Source of the DNA: Pseudomonadota bacterium
GTDB lineage: Bacteria > Pseudomonadota > Alphaproteobacteria > Rhizobiales > Xanthobacteraceae
Direction of reading: 5' to 3'
DNA length: 64,000 nucleotides
Assembly (NCBI GenBank): GCA_023422775.1
Contig: JAFAGM010000093.1
Location: 48,312-112,311 of the forward strand
Below the pieces are notes generated by a model, which saw nothing but the letters and a program-made list of their open reading frames with translations, searched no databases and had not been told where the DNA came from. Position numbers and translations under genes: made by a program. Shown here piece by piece: positions 33,331-40,307 of the stretch (its first letter is position 1; every line of letters starts with the position of its first letter).

Positions 33331-33438
33331 TCAGGCGGCCCCGAATTCGCTAGAATGAACTATATCTCCGACGGCCCCTTGAGCAGGCCGTCGCCGGGAG
33401 AAGAAGCGGATGACTCGGCGCTCGAACGGGCAGAGGCA

Positions 33439-34158
33439 ATGATACGAACCATCTCTCCGAATCCCAATCGTGCCAGTTTCGGCCGTTGCTCTGCCTGTGC
33501 CGTCCGCTCGCTGAGCATCTGCGGCGCGCTCGACCAGGGCGATCTGGCCGAATTCGAGCGGATCAGCCGTCATGTTCAACTCAACCCCAATGAGTCGCTC
33601 TTTACCGCAGGCCAGATCGCGCGTTCCGTTCACAATGTAACCGCGGGCATCGTGCGTCTGTACAAGTTGCTGCCGGACGGGCGTCGCCAGATCGTCGGCT
33701 TTGCGCTGCCGGGCGATTTCCTCGGCACGGCCCCGTCCGAGCGCTACAGCTATTCGGCCGATGCGATTGATTCCGTATCGGTGTGCCGTCTCTCCAGGGA
33801 ATCGTTCACGCAGTTCATTGAACAGCGGCCGCACTTTCTGATTCGGATCAACGAGATAGCGTCCCGCGAGCTCATGCTGGCCCAGGAACAGATGCTGCTG
33901 CTGGGCCGACGCACGGCGGAGGAGAAGGTGGCGTCGTTCCTCGTCGGCTGGCGGGAGCGCCTCGCCCATATCGGCGACAACAGGCAAACCATCGCACTGC
34001 CCATGAGCCGACAGGATATCGCGGATTACCTGGGACTGACGATCGAAACCGTCAGCCGGACGCTGACGCGGTTCGAACGCGAGAAGATGCTCGTCATCGT
34101 CACCGGCGGCGTGCGTCTCCTGGATCCGACCCGGGCCGCGGCGATGGCGGCAGCGTAG
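33439..34158 (+). CDS. FNR/AadR-type oxygen sensor, [4Fe-4S] Crp family
   Basis: 239 aa. Cysteines C17, C20, C28 (GRCSACAVRSLSIC) and C116 (SVCRLSRESF) match the cluster ligands of FNR/FnrN/AadR (C-x2-C-x7-C plus a fourth). Beta-roll (VRLYKLLPDGRRQIVGFALPGDFLG), dimer helix and recognition helix DYLGLTIETVSRTLTRFE follow; the E-xx-SR pattern predicts TTGA-N6-TCAA targets, so it can share sites with FixK. Start 33439 gives cysteine numbering like E. coli FNR (20, 23, 29, 122); upstream ATGs at 33265 and 33355 lie in or before the promoter. The FixK box upstream suggests cross- or autoregulation. The name fnr or aadR would both be reasonable. Confidence 0.92.
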   Translation: MIRTISPNPNRASFGRCSACAVRSLSICGALDQGDLAEFERISRHVQLNPNESLFTAGQIARSVHNVTAGIVRLYKLLPDGRRQIVGFALPGDFLGTAPSERYSYSADAIDSVSVCRLSRESFTQFIEQRPHFLIRINEIASRELMLAQEQMLLLGRRTAEEKVASFLVGWRERLAHIGDNRQTIALPMSRQDIADYLGLTIETVSRTLTRFEREKMLVIVTGGVRLLDPTRAAAMAAA

Positions 34159-34183
34159 AATTCCAGCGCATCCGCGATCAAAA

Positions 34184-34197
34184 TTGACTCAGGTCAA
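34184..34197. promoter_or_regulatory. FixK2/FNR box (TTGACTCAGGTCAA) before the 46-aa membrane peptide
   Basis: Perfect site; centre 34190.5, with CATGCT (34220-34225) as a possible -10. It lies 26 bp after the fnr stop and drives only the tiny gene at 34251. Confidence 0.7.
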
Positions 34198-34250
34198 AGC
34201 GCGAACGAGGGCGCATGGGCATGCTTCCTCCATCAGAGGAGATCATTCCC

Positions 34251-34391
34251 ATGCCGACAGAGTCGTTGCTTGTTACCGTCTGCGTCGTCGCGATGTTCGT
34301 GGTTTTCGGCGCGGTGCTGGCCTGGGGTCAAACGCGAACGCGCACGGAGCAGTTGGCCCGGTCGGAGGATGGCAAGCGACGGGCGTTCTGA
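34251..34391 (+). CDS. 46-aa single-pass membrane peptide between fnr and ccoN
   Basis: Starts MPTESLLVTVCVVAMFVVFG and ends with a basic cytoplasmic-looking tail (TRTRTEQLARSEDGKRRAF). One membrane helix of about 20 residues. AGAGGAG lies about 9 bases before ATG 34251, and a FixK box lies 54-67 bases upstream, so it is very probably expressed at low oxygen. Size and topology resemble ccoQ/ccoS-type accessory peptides, but it is neither (both are identified downstream). A hairpin (34398-34414) follows. Confidence 0.72.
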   Translation: MPTESLLVTVCVVAMFVVFGAVLAWGQTRTRTEQLARSEDGKRRAF

Positions 34392-34600
34392 CGCCAGGCG
34401 CTCCCGCGGAGCGCGGGCATCCTCTGCAGGGAAGAGATCCATTGTCGTTGAGATCATTTGACGCCCGTGCGGTTGCCCGCCGGGCGCGCGCCTTCGTCGC
34501 CGGGTTGAAGCGCCCGGCGGCGTTGAGCGGCAAGCGTAGCGACACGGAGCGAGTGGAAGTATCCGCGCCAACGCAGGTCGTTTTGCCGGTTGGTCCCATG

Positions 34601-34640
34601 TGTTGCTGAGTGTTGCTGAGTGTTGCTGAGTGTTGCTGAG
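34601..34640. repeat. Four perfect tandem copies of TGTTGCTGAG
   Basis: Exact 10-bp units in register, ending about 50 bp before the ccoN FixK box. The 10-bp period keeps the units on one face of the helix. A similar GTTG-rich tandem array lies after the cbb3 genes at 44447. Confidence 0.85.
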
Positions 34641-34688
34641 CACTCGTCGTCTATCCAGCCCGGCCGTTGTCTTCCCAAACAATCGAAT

Positions 34689-34702
34689 TTGACTTCGATC
34701 AA
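34689..34702. promoter_or_regulatory. FixK2/FNR box (TTGACTTCGATCAA) of ccoNOQP
   Basis: Perfect site, centre 66 bp before ATG 34762; the most strongly expected target because fixNOQP is the classic FixK2 operon. Confidence 0.82.
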
Positions 34703-34761
34703 ATCGCCCGCGGCGGAGCTGTGGTCATTGAGACCGGCATTTGCAGAAGAGAATCGCACGC

Positions 34762-36411
34762 ATGACCCACACCCAAACCGCAAAATCGATGTCACACGGC
34801 GAAGCCGGTCTAACGCTGGTGTTTGCGCTATCCGCGCTGCTGTGCCTGTTTGCGGCAGCCAAGGCGCAGGATACCGCCTTCGCCTTTCACGCGTCGCTGG
34901 CATCCGCCGGCAGCCTGTGGGCGGTCTTTGCGATCGTAAACCGGTATTTCGACCGCCCGGCATCGCTGCCTGCGCGGGAAATCAATGGCCGGCCCAACTA
35001 CAATATGGGCCCGATCAAGTTCGCCGCCGGGATATCGGTATTCTGGGGTATCGCCGGATTTGCGGTCGGGCTGCTGATCGCCGCGCAGCTTGCGTGGCCG
35101 GCGCTCAACTTCGATCTGCCCTGGACCAGCTTTGGCCGGCTGCGGCCGCTGCATACGTCAGCGGTCATCTTTGCCTTCGGCGGCAACGTCCTGATCGCGA
35201 CCTCGTTCTACGTCGTTCAGAAGACCTGTCGCGCCCGCCTGGCCGGCGACCTCGCACCGTGGTTCGTCGTCATCGGCTACAACTTCTTCATCCTGGTCGC
35301 CGGCACCGGCTATCTGCTCGGCGTGACGCAATCCAAGGAATATGCCGAACCGGAGTGGTACGCCGACCTGTGGCTGACCATCGTCTGGGTGGTCTATCTG
35401 CTGGTCTTCCTGGTGACCATCATCAAGCGCAAAGAGCCGCACATCTTCGTCGCCAACTGGTTCTATCTCGCCTTCATCGTCACGATCGCCGTCCTTCATC
35501 TGGGCAACAATCCCTCGATGCCGGTTTCGGTGTTCGGTTCGAAGTCCTACATCGCCTGGGCCGGCGTCCAGGATGCGATGTTCCAATGGTGGTACGGACA
35601 CAATGCGGTCGGCTTCTTCCTCACCGCCGGCTTCCTCGCCATCATGTACTACTTCATTCCGAAGCGGGCCGAGCGGCCGATCTATTCCTACCGGCTCTCG
35701 ATCATCCATTTCTGGGCGATCATCTTTCTCTACATCTGGGCCGGTCCGCATCATCTCCACTACACCGCGCTGCCGGACTGGGCGCAGACGCTCGGCATGA
35801 CGTTTTCCATCATGCTGTGGATGCCTTCCTGGGGCGGCATGATCAACGGCCTGATGACGCTGTCGGGCGCCTGGGACAAGCTGCGGACCGATCCGGTTCT
35901 GCGGATGCTGGTCGTGTCGGTGGCCTTCTACGGCATGGCGACCTTCGTAGGTCCGCTGATGTCGGTCAAGGTGGTGAATTCGCTCAGCCACTACACCGAC
36001 TGGACCATCGGGCACGTTCATGCCGGCGCGCTCGGCTGGGTCGGATTCGTTTCGTTCGGTGCGCTGTATTGCCTGGTTCCTTGGCTGTGGGACCGCAAGG
36101 GCCTCTACAGCCTGAAACTGGTCAACTGGCACTTCTGGATCGCGACCATCGGCATCGTCCTCTACATCTCGGCGATGTGGGTGTCCGGAATCCTGCAGGG
36201 CCTGATGTGGCGGGCCTACACTTCGCTCGGCTTCCTCGAATATTCCTTCATCGAAAGCGTGGAAGCGATGCATCCCTTCTACATCATTCGCGCCGCAGGC
36301 GGCGCGCTGTTCCTGATCGGGGCGTTGATCATGGCCTACAATCTCTGGATGACGGTGCGCGTCGGTGAGGCGGAAGTGCAGTCGCCCGTGGCTCTTCAGC
36401 CGGCGGAATGA
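34762..36411 (+). CDS. ccoN: cbb3 cytochrome oxidase subunit I (CcoN/FixN)
   Basis: Catalytic subunit of the high-affinity terminal oxidase. 549 aa with about 12 membrane helices. Visible ligands: low-spin haem His in LRPLHTSAVIFAFGG, CuB His in WWYGHNAVGFFLTAG (with the adjacent segment carrying the cross-linked Tyr of C-family oxidases), the His pair in AGPHHLHYTALPDW, and haem His residues in TIGHVHAGALGWVGF. Start ATG 34762 (MTHTQTAKS) has AGAAGAG upstream; TTG 34741 is a possible alternative. First gene of ccoNOQP. Confidence 0.97.
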   Translation: MTHTQTAKSMSHGEAGLTLVFALSALLCLFAAAKAQDTAFAFHASLASAGSLWAVFAIVNRYFDRPASLPAREINGRPNYNMGPIKFAAGISVFWGIAGFAVGLLIAAQLAWPALNFDLPWTSFGRLRPLHTSAVIFAFGGNVLIATSFYVVQKTCRARLAGDLAPWFVVIGYNFFILVAGTGYLLGVTQSKEYAEPEWYADLWLTIVWVVYLLVFLVTIIKRKEPHIFVANWFYLAFIVTIAVLHLGNNPSMPVSVFGSKSYIAWAGVQDAMFQWWYGHNAVGFFLTAGFLAIMYYFIPKRAERPIYSYRLSIIHFWAIIFLYIWAGPHHLHYTALPDWAQTLGMTFSIMLWMPSWGGMINGLMTLSGAWDKLRTDPVLRMLVVSVAFYGMATFVGPLMSVKVVNSLSHYTDWTIGHVHAGALGWVGFVSFGALYCLVPWLWDRKGLYSLKLVNWHFWIATIGIVLYISAMWVSGILQGLMWRAYTSLGFLEYSFIESVEAMHPFYIIRAAGGALFLIGALIMAYNLWMTVRVGEAEVQSPVALQPAE

Positions 36412-36422
36412 GGAGCGCGCCA

Positions 36423-37157
36423 ATGTCTTTCTGGTCACGGCATCAAATCTTCGAAAAGAACTCGATGGTGCTCGTCGCGGGGATCCTCGTGGTGATCGCC
36501 ATCGGCGGCCTCGTCGAGATCACCCCGCTGTTCTATCTCAAGAGCACCATCGAGAAGGTCGATGGTATCAGGCCGTATACCCCGCTCGAGCTTGCCGGCC
36601 GCAACATCTACGTTCGCGAGGGCTGCTATCTCTGCCATTCGCAGATGGTGCGGCCGCTCCGCGATGAAGTCGAGCGGTACGGCCATTACTCGCTCGCGGC
36701 CGAGAGCATGTATGACCATCCCTTCCAGTGGGGATCCAAGCGCACCGGTCCCGATCTCGCCCGCGTCGGCGGCAAGTATTCGGATGAATGGCACGTGACG
36801 CATCTGGCCAACCCGCGCGCGATCGTGCCGCAATCGGTCATGCCCGGTTATGCTTTCCTGTCGCGGACTGAAGTCGATGAGGCAACCGTCGCGGCGCACC
36901 TGCGCACCAACCGCAGCGTGGGCGTGCCCTATACCGACGACCAGGTCGCCAATGCCGTCGCCGATCTCAAGGCGCAGGCCGATCCCGACAACGCCGGCGT
37001 GGATGCCTTCACCAAACGCTATCCGAAGGCGGTTTCCCGGAACTTCGATAGCAAGCCGGGAGCGCCGACGGAAATGGATGCGCTGGTTGCGTATCTGCAG
37101 ATGCTCGGCACGCTGGTCGACTTCAAGCTCTACAACGAAAAAGCCAATCTTCGCTGA
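36423..37157 (+). CDS. ccoO: cbb3 oxidase monohaem subunit (CcoO/FixO)
   Basis: 244 aa: N-terminal membrane anchor (VLVAGILVVIAIGGLVEITPLFYL) and periplasmic haem c domain with C68-Y-L-C71-H72 and axial Met in QSVMPGYAFL. Accepts electrons from CcoP and passes them to CcoN. GAGGAG precedes ATG 36423; an ATG at 36408 overlapping the ccoN stop is a less likely start. Confidence 0.96.
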   Translation: MSFWSRHQIFEKNSMVLVAGILVVIAIGGLVEITPLFYLKSTIEKVDGIRPYTPLELAGRNIYVREGCYLCHSQMVRPLRDEVERYGHYSLAAESMYDHPFQWGSKRTGPDLARVGGKYSDEWHVTHLANPRAIVPQSVMPGYAFLSRTEVDEATVAAHLRTNRSVGVPYTDDQVANAVADLKAQADPDNAGVDAFTKRYPKAVSRNFDSKPGAPTEMDALVAYLQMLGTLVDFKLYNEKANLR

Positions 37158-37169
37158 GAAGGCAGAACG

Positions 37170-37334
37170 ATGAAAGCAATTCTCACCGCTCACAATATCG
37201 CTTCGGACTTCGTCACGTCGTTCTGGACGCCGGTCTTTGTCGGGCTTTTCCTCGCCATCGTGGCCTACGCCCTTTGGCCGCGCAACAAGGCTGCCTTTGA
37301 CGAAGCGGCGAAGATGCCGCTGCGCGAGGAGTGA
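37170..37334 (+). CDS. ccoQ: CcoQ/FixQ small subunit of cbb3 oxidase
   Basis: 54 aa with one membrane helix (SFWTPVFVGLFLAIVAYALWP) followed by a charged tail (RNKAAFDEAAKMPLREE), the standard CcoQ layout. Stabilises the assembled complex and its link to CcoP. ATG 37170 has GAAGGCAG upstream; the gene sits 12 bases after ccoO and 7 bases before ccoP. Confidence 0.93.
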   Translation: MKAILTAHNIASDFVTSFWTPVFVGLFLAIVAYALWPRNKAAFDEAAKMPLREE

Positions 37335-37341
37335 GGCGATC

Positions 37342-38214
37342 ATGGCCGAACACAGCGATATAGATCACGTTTCCGGACGAGCCACCACCGGCCACGAATG
37401 GGACGGAATCAAGGAACTCAACACGCCGCTGCCGCGCTGGTGGGTGATCACCTTCTATGCGACCATTGTCTGGGCGATCGGCTACTGGATCGTGTATCCG
37501 GCGTGGCCGCTGCTCTGGAGCCACACGACCGGAATATGGAACTACTCCACCCGCGCGGAGGTCGTCACAGAACTCGCCAACCTGGAGAAGATCCGCGGCA
37601 CGAAGATGGCGGCGCTCGGCTCGGCGCCGCTGGCCGAGATCGCCAGGGATCCCGCCTTGCTTGCGCTCGCGCGCGCCAGCGGCAAGACGGTGTTCGGTGA
37701 CAATTGCGCGCCGTGCCACGGCACCGGCGGCGCCGGCGCCAAGGGCTTTCCTAATCTGAACGACGACGAATGGCTGTGGGGCGGCAGCCTCGAGCAGATC
37801 ATGCAGACGATCCAGTTCGGCGCCCGTTCCGGGCATCCAGAGGCTCACGAGAGCGCCATGCTCGCCTTCGGCAAGGACGGTGTCCTCAAGAACGACGAGA
37901 TCGTCACCGTCGCCAACCATGTCCGGTCGCTGTCGGGCCTGCCGACGAGCCCCGGCTATGACGCGACTGCCGGTGCGAAAATCTTCGCCGACAACTGCAC
38001 CTCGTGCCATGGCGACAAGGGCACGGGGAATCAGGAACTCGGCGCGCCCGATCTCACCGACAAGATCTGGCTCTACGGTTCGGACGAGGCGACCCTGGTC
38101 GAGACCATCAGCAACGGCCGCGCAGGTGTCATGCCTGCCTGGGTCGGTCGCCTCGATCCCTCCACGATCAAGGCGCTGACGGTCTACGTTCATTCGCTCG
38201 GTGGAGGAAAATAG
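37342..38214 (+). CDS. ccoP: cbb3 oxidase dihaem subunit (CcoP/FixP)
   Basis: 290 aa. N-terminal anchor (WWVITFYATIVWAIGYWIVYP, about 33-53) and two cytochrome c domains with C122-A-P-C125-H126 and C219-T-S-C222-H223; axial Met candidates in ESAMLAFG and GVMPAWVGRL. Entry point for electrons from soluble cytochromes. The stretch GIKELNTPLPRWW is a CcoP hallmark. ATG 37342 follows GTGAGGCG. Confidence 0.96.
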   Translation: MAEHSDIDHVSGRATTGHEWDGIKELNTPLPRWWVITFYATIVWAIGYWIVYPAWPLLWSHTTGIWNYSTRAEVVTELANLEKIRGTKMAALGSAPLAEIARDPALLALARASGKTVFGDNCAPCHGTGGAGAKGFPNLNDDEWLWGGSLEQIMQTIQFGARSGHPEAHESAMLAFGKDGVLKNDEIVTVANHVRSLSGLPTSPGYDATAGAKIFADNCTSCHGDKGTGNQELGAPDLTDKIWLYGSDEATLVETISNGRAGVMPAWVGRLDPSTIKALTVYVHSLGGGK

Positions 38215-38243
38215 CCGCCGGGGAGGGCCAGTCGCGGCCCTGT

Positions 38244-38257
38244 TTGAGGTGCATCAA
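38244..38257. promoter_or_regulatory. FixK2/FNR box (TTGAGGTGCATCAA) of ccoGHIS
   Basis: Perfect site; TACAGT (38279-38284) is spaced as the -10, with transcription from about 38291 and a ~22-nt leader. Confidence 0.8.
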
Positions 38258-38313
38258 ACGTGTTCGCGCTGGCGGGCCTACAGTGAACTCCCGATGCGAG
38301 ATCAACGCCTGCG

Positions 38314-39777
38314 ATGAACAAGCCCGTGAAGCCGACCGAACTGCAGCTTGACGACGACGGGCCGCTTTATGCGGCCCAGAAGAAGGTTTATCCGCAGAGC
38401 GTCTCCGGCACCTTCCGCCGCACCAAATGGGGCCTGATGGCGTTCTGCCTCGGGGTCTACTACCTGCTGCCGTTCGTCCGCTGGAATCGCGGACTGGGCG
38501 CGCCCGACCAGGCGGTGCTGGTCGACCTGCCGAACCGTCGCTTTTATTTCTTCTTCATCGAGTTGTGGCCGCAGGAAGTCTATTACTTCACGGGGTTGTT
38601 GATCGTCGCGGCGCTCACGCTGTTCCTGATGAATGCGGTCGGCGGCCGCATCTGGTGCGGCTATCTCTGCCCGCAGACGGTCTGGACCGACCTGTTCTAT
38701 GCGGTCGAACGCTGGATCGAGGGCGACCGGCGCGAGCGTATGCGCAAGGATGCCGCCAAGGGCACCATGAAGCTCGAGCGTCTCGCCGAGCTGCTGCTGA
38801 AGCATTCGATCTGGCTGATGATCGCCTGGTGGACCGGCGGCGCCTGGGTGCTCTACTTCAACGACGCGCCGACGCTGGTGATGCAACTCATCACGTTCCA
38901 GGCGCCTGCCATCGCCTATATCTGGATCGGCATCCTGACCGCCACGACCTACGTTTTCGCCGGCTGGATGCGCGAACAGGTCTGCGTCTACATGTGCCCG
39001 TGGCCGCGCATCCAGGCCGCACTTACCGACGAATGGGCGCTCAACGTCACCTATAAATACGACCGCGGCGAGGCGCGGACGTCGCTGAAGAAGGCGAACG
39101 AACTGCGGGCGCTCGGCCAGCCCGTCGGCGACTGCATCGATTGCTATCAATGCGTCGCCGTGTGCCCGACAGGTATCGACATCCGCGACGGCTCGCAGCT
39201 CGACTGCATCCAGTGCGGGCTATGCATCGACGCGTGCGATGCCGTGATGACGAGGATCGGCCGGGAAACCCGCCTGATCGGCTACGACAACGATATCAAC
39301 ATTGTCAGGCGCGAGGCCGGCAAGCCGCCGATCTATCGGATCGTGCGGCCGCGCACCATCATCTATGCCGCCATGATCGCAGCCGTCGGCGCGATCATGC
39401 TCTATGCGCTGCTGACCCGTTCATTGCTCGACGTCAACGTGCTGCACGACCGCAACCCGATCGCGGTGAAGCTGAGCGATGGTTCGATCCGCAACGCCTA
39501 TACCGTCCGCCTTTTGAACAAGCGCGGGTTCGACCGCGTCATCGCGATCGACATCGATGGCCCGGTCAACGCCACGCTTCATGTCGTCGGCGCCGATTCG
39601 GTGACGCAGGACCGGCCGATGATCGTCCTGGCACGCGACACGACCACCGAGTTGCGGATCCTGGTGACGGCGCCGGCGGAAAACAATCCCGAGAAATCCG
39701 TTCCCGTGCATTTTCGCGTCACCGACATCGGACTGGGCGAGGTCGCCTCTGCGACCGATCACTTCGTGTCGCCATGA
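38314..39777 (+). CDS. ccoG: CcoG/FixG, polyferredoxin-type copper reductase for cbb3 assembly
   Basis: 487 aa. Several N-terminal membrane helices, two [4Fe-4S] motifs (CIDCYQCVAVCP and CIQCGLCIDACD near 270-310), then a periplasmic immunoglobulin-like domain (FixG_C; VRLLNKRGFDRVIAIDIDGP). CcoG reduces Cu(II) for delivery to the oxidase. The membrane part also contains conserved CGYLCPQTVW and CVYMCPWPRIQ Cys motifs. First gene of ccoGHIS. Confidence 0.95.
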   Translation: MNKPVKPTELQLDDDGPLYAAQKKVYPQSVSGTFRRTKWGLMAFCLGVYYLLPFVRWNRGLGAPDQAVLVDLPNRRFYFFFIELWPQEVYYFTGLLIVAALTLFLMNAVGGRIWCGYLCPQTVWTDLFYAVERWIEGDRRERMRKDAAKGTMKLERLAELLLKHSIWLMIAWWTGGAWVLYFNDAPTLVMQLITFQAPAIAYIWIGILTATTYVFAGWMREQVCVYMCPWPRIQAALTDEWALNVTYKYDRGEARTSLKKANELRALGQPVGDCIDCYQCVAVCPTGIDIRDGSQLDCIQCGLCIDACDAVMTRIGRETRLIGYDNDINIVRREAGKPPIYRIVRPRTIIYAAMIAAVGAIMLYALLTRSLLDVNVLHDRNPIAVKLSDGSIRNAYTVRLLNKRGFDRVIAIDIDGPVNATLHVVGADSVTQDRPMIVLARDTTTELRILVTAPAENNPEKSVPVHFRVTDIGLGEVASATDHFVSP

Positions 39778-39797
39778 CGTCCGAGAGGAGTTTTCAT

Positions 39798-40295
39798 ATG
39801 AGCCAGACCCGCGCGCCAAAGCCCCTGACGGGGGGCAAGGTGCTTCTCATCCTGGTGGCGTTCTTCGGCGTTGTGATCGGTGTCAACATGGTCATGATGC
39901 GCTTCGCGATCCAGACCCTGCCGGGCACCGAGGTCGACAGCGCCTACAGCGCCAGCCTTGCCTACGAGAAGGAAATTGCGACCGCGCGCGAACAGAGTGC
40001 ACGGAACTGGAAGGTCGATGCGCATGTCGAGCGTAGCGGGCAGGGCGGCGCGACGCTGCAGGTCGAAGCACGCGACAATTTTGGCCGTCCGATGTCCGGC
40101 CTGAAGTTTCACGGCCGGTTCGAGCGGCCGACCGATAGGCGGGGTGATCTTCCGGTCGATCTCGCCGAAGTCGGGATCGGCATTTACCGCGGAAGCGCCG
40201 ATGCCATCGCGCCCGGCCAATGGGACCTCGTGCTCGAAGGCGCAGCCGCAGGGCAGCGACTGTTCCTGTCCAGGAACCGCGTGTTGCTGAATTAG
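39798..40295 (+). CDS. ccoH: CcoH/FixH, cbb3 assembly protein
   Basis: 165 aa, one N-terminal membrane helix (GKVLLILVAFFGVVIGVNMVMM) and a periplasmic beta-rich domain beginning TEVDSAYSASLAYEKEIATAREQ, the FixH signature. CcoH stays with the assembled oxidase. GAGGAG lies 8 bases before ATG 39798; an in-frame ATG at 39774 overlapping the ccoG stop would add 8 residues. Confidence 0.93.
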   Translation: MSQTRAPKPLTGGKVLLILVAFFGVVIGVNMVMMRFAIQTLPGTEVDSAYSASLAYEKEIATAREQSARNWKVDAHVERSGQGGATLQVEARDNFGRPMSGLKFHGRFERPTDRRGDLPVDLAEVGIGIYRGSADAIAPGQWDLVLEGAAAGQRLFLSRNRVLLN

Positions 40296-40307
40296 GAAGA
40301 TTGCACC

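Larger units (their letters stand above)
34392..34761. other. ccoN upstream region with a 10-bp tandem repeat and FixK box
   Basis: 370 bases without a convincing gene. It holds a hairpin after the 46-aa gene, the 4 x TGTTGCTGAG repeat (34601-34640) and the FixK box (34689-34702). A reading frame near 34440-34610 (MSLRSFDARAV...) has no ribosome site and unusual composition, and I do not call it. Confidence 0.5.

Noticed and set aside
34601..34640. TGTTGCTGAG repeats as a CRISPR array
   Set aside because: Units are 10 bp without spacers and no cas genes are in the window.
34620..36368. 582-codon open frame overlapping ccoN in another frame
   Set aside because: Same strand, different frame from a conserved oxidase subunit; Arg/Pro/Ser-rich shadow.
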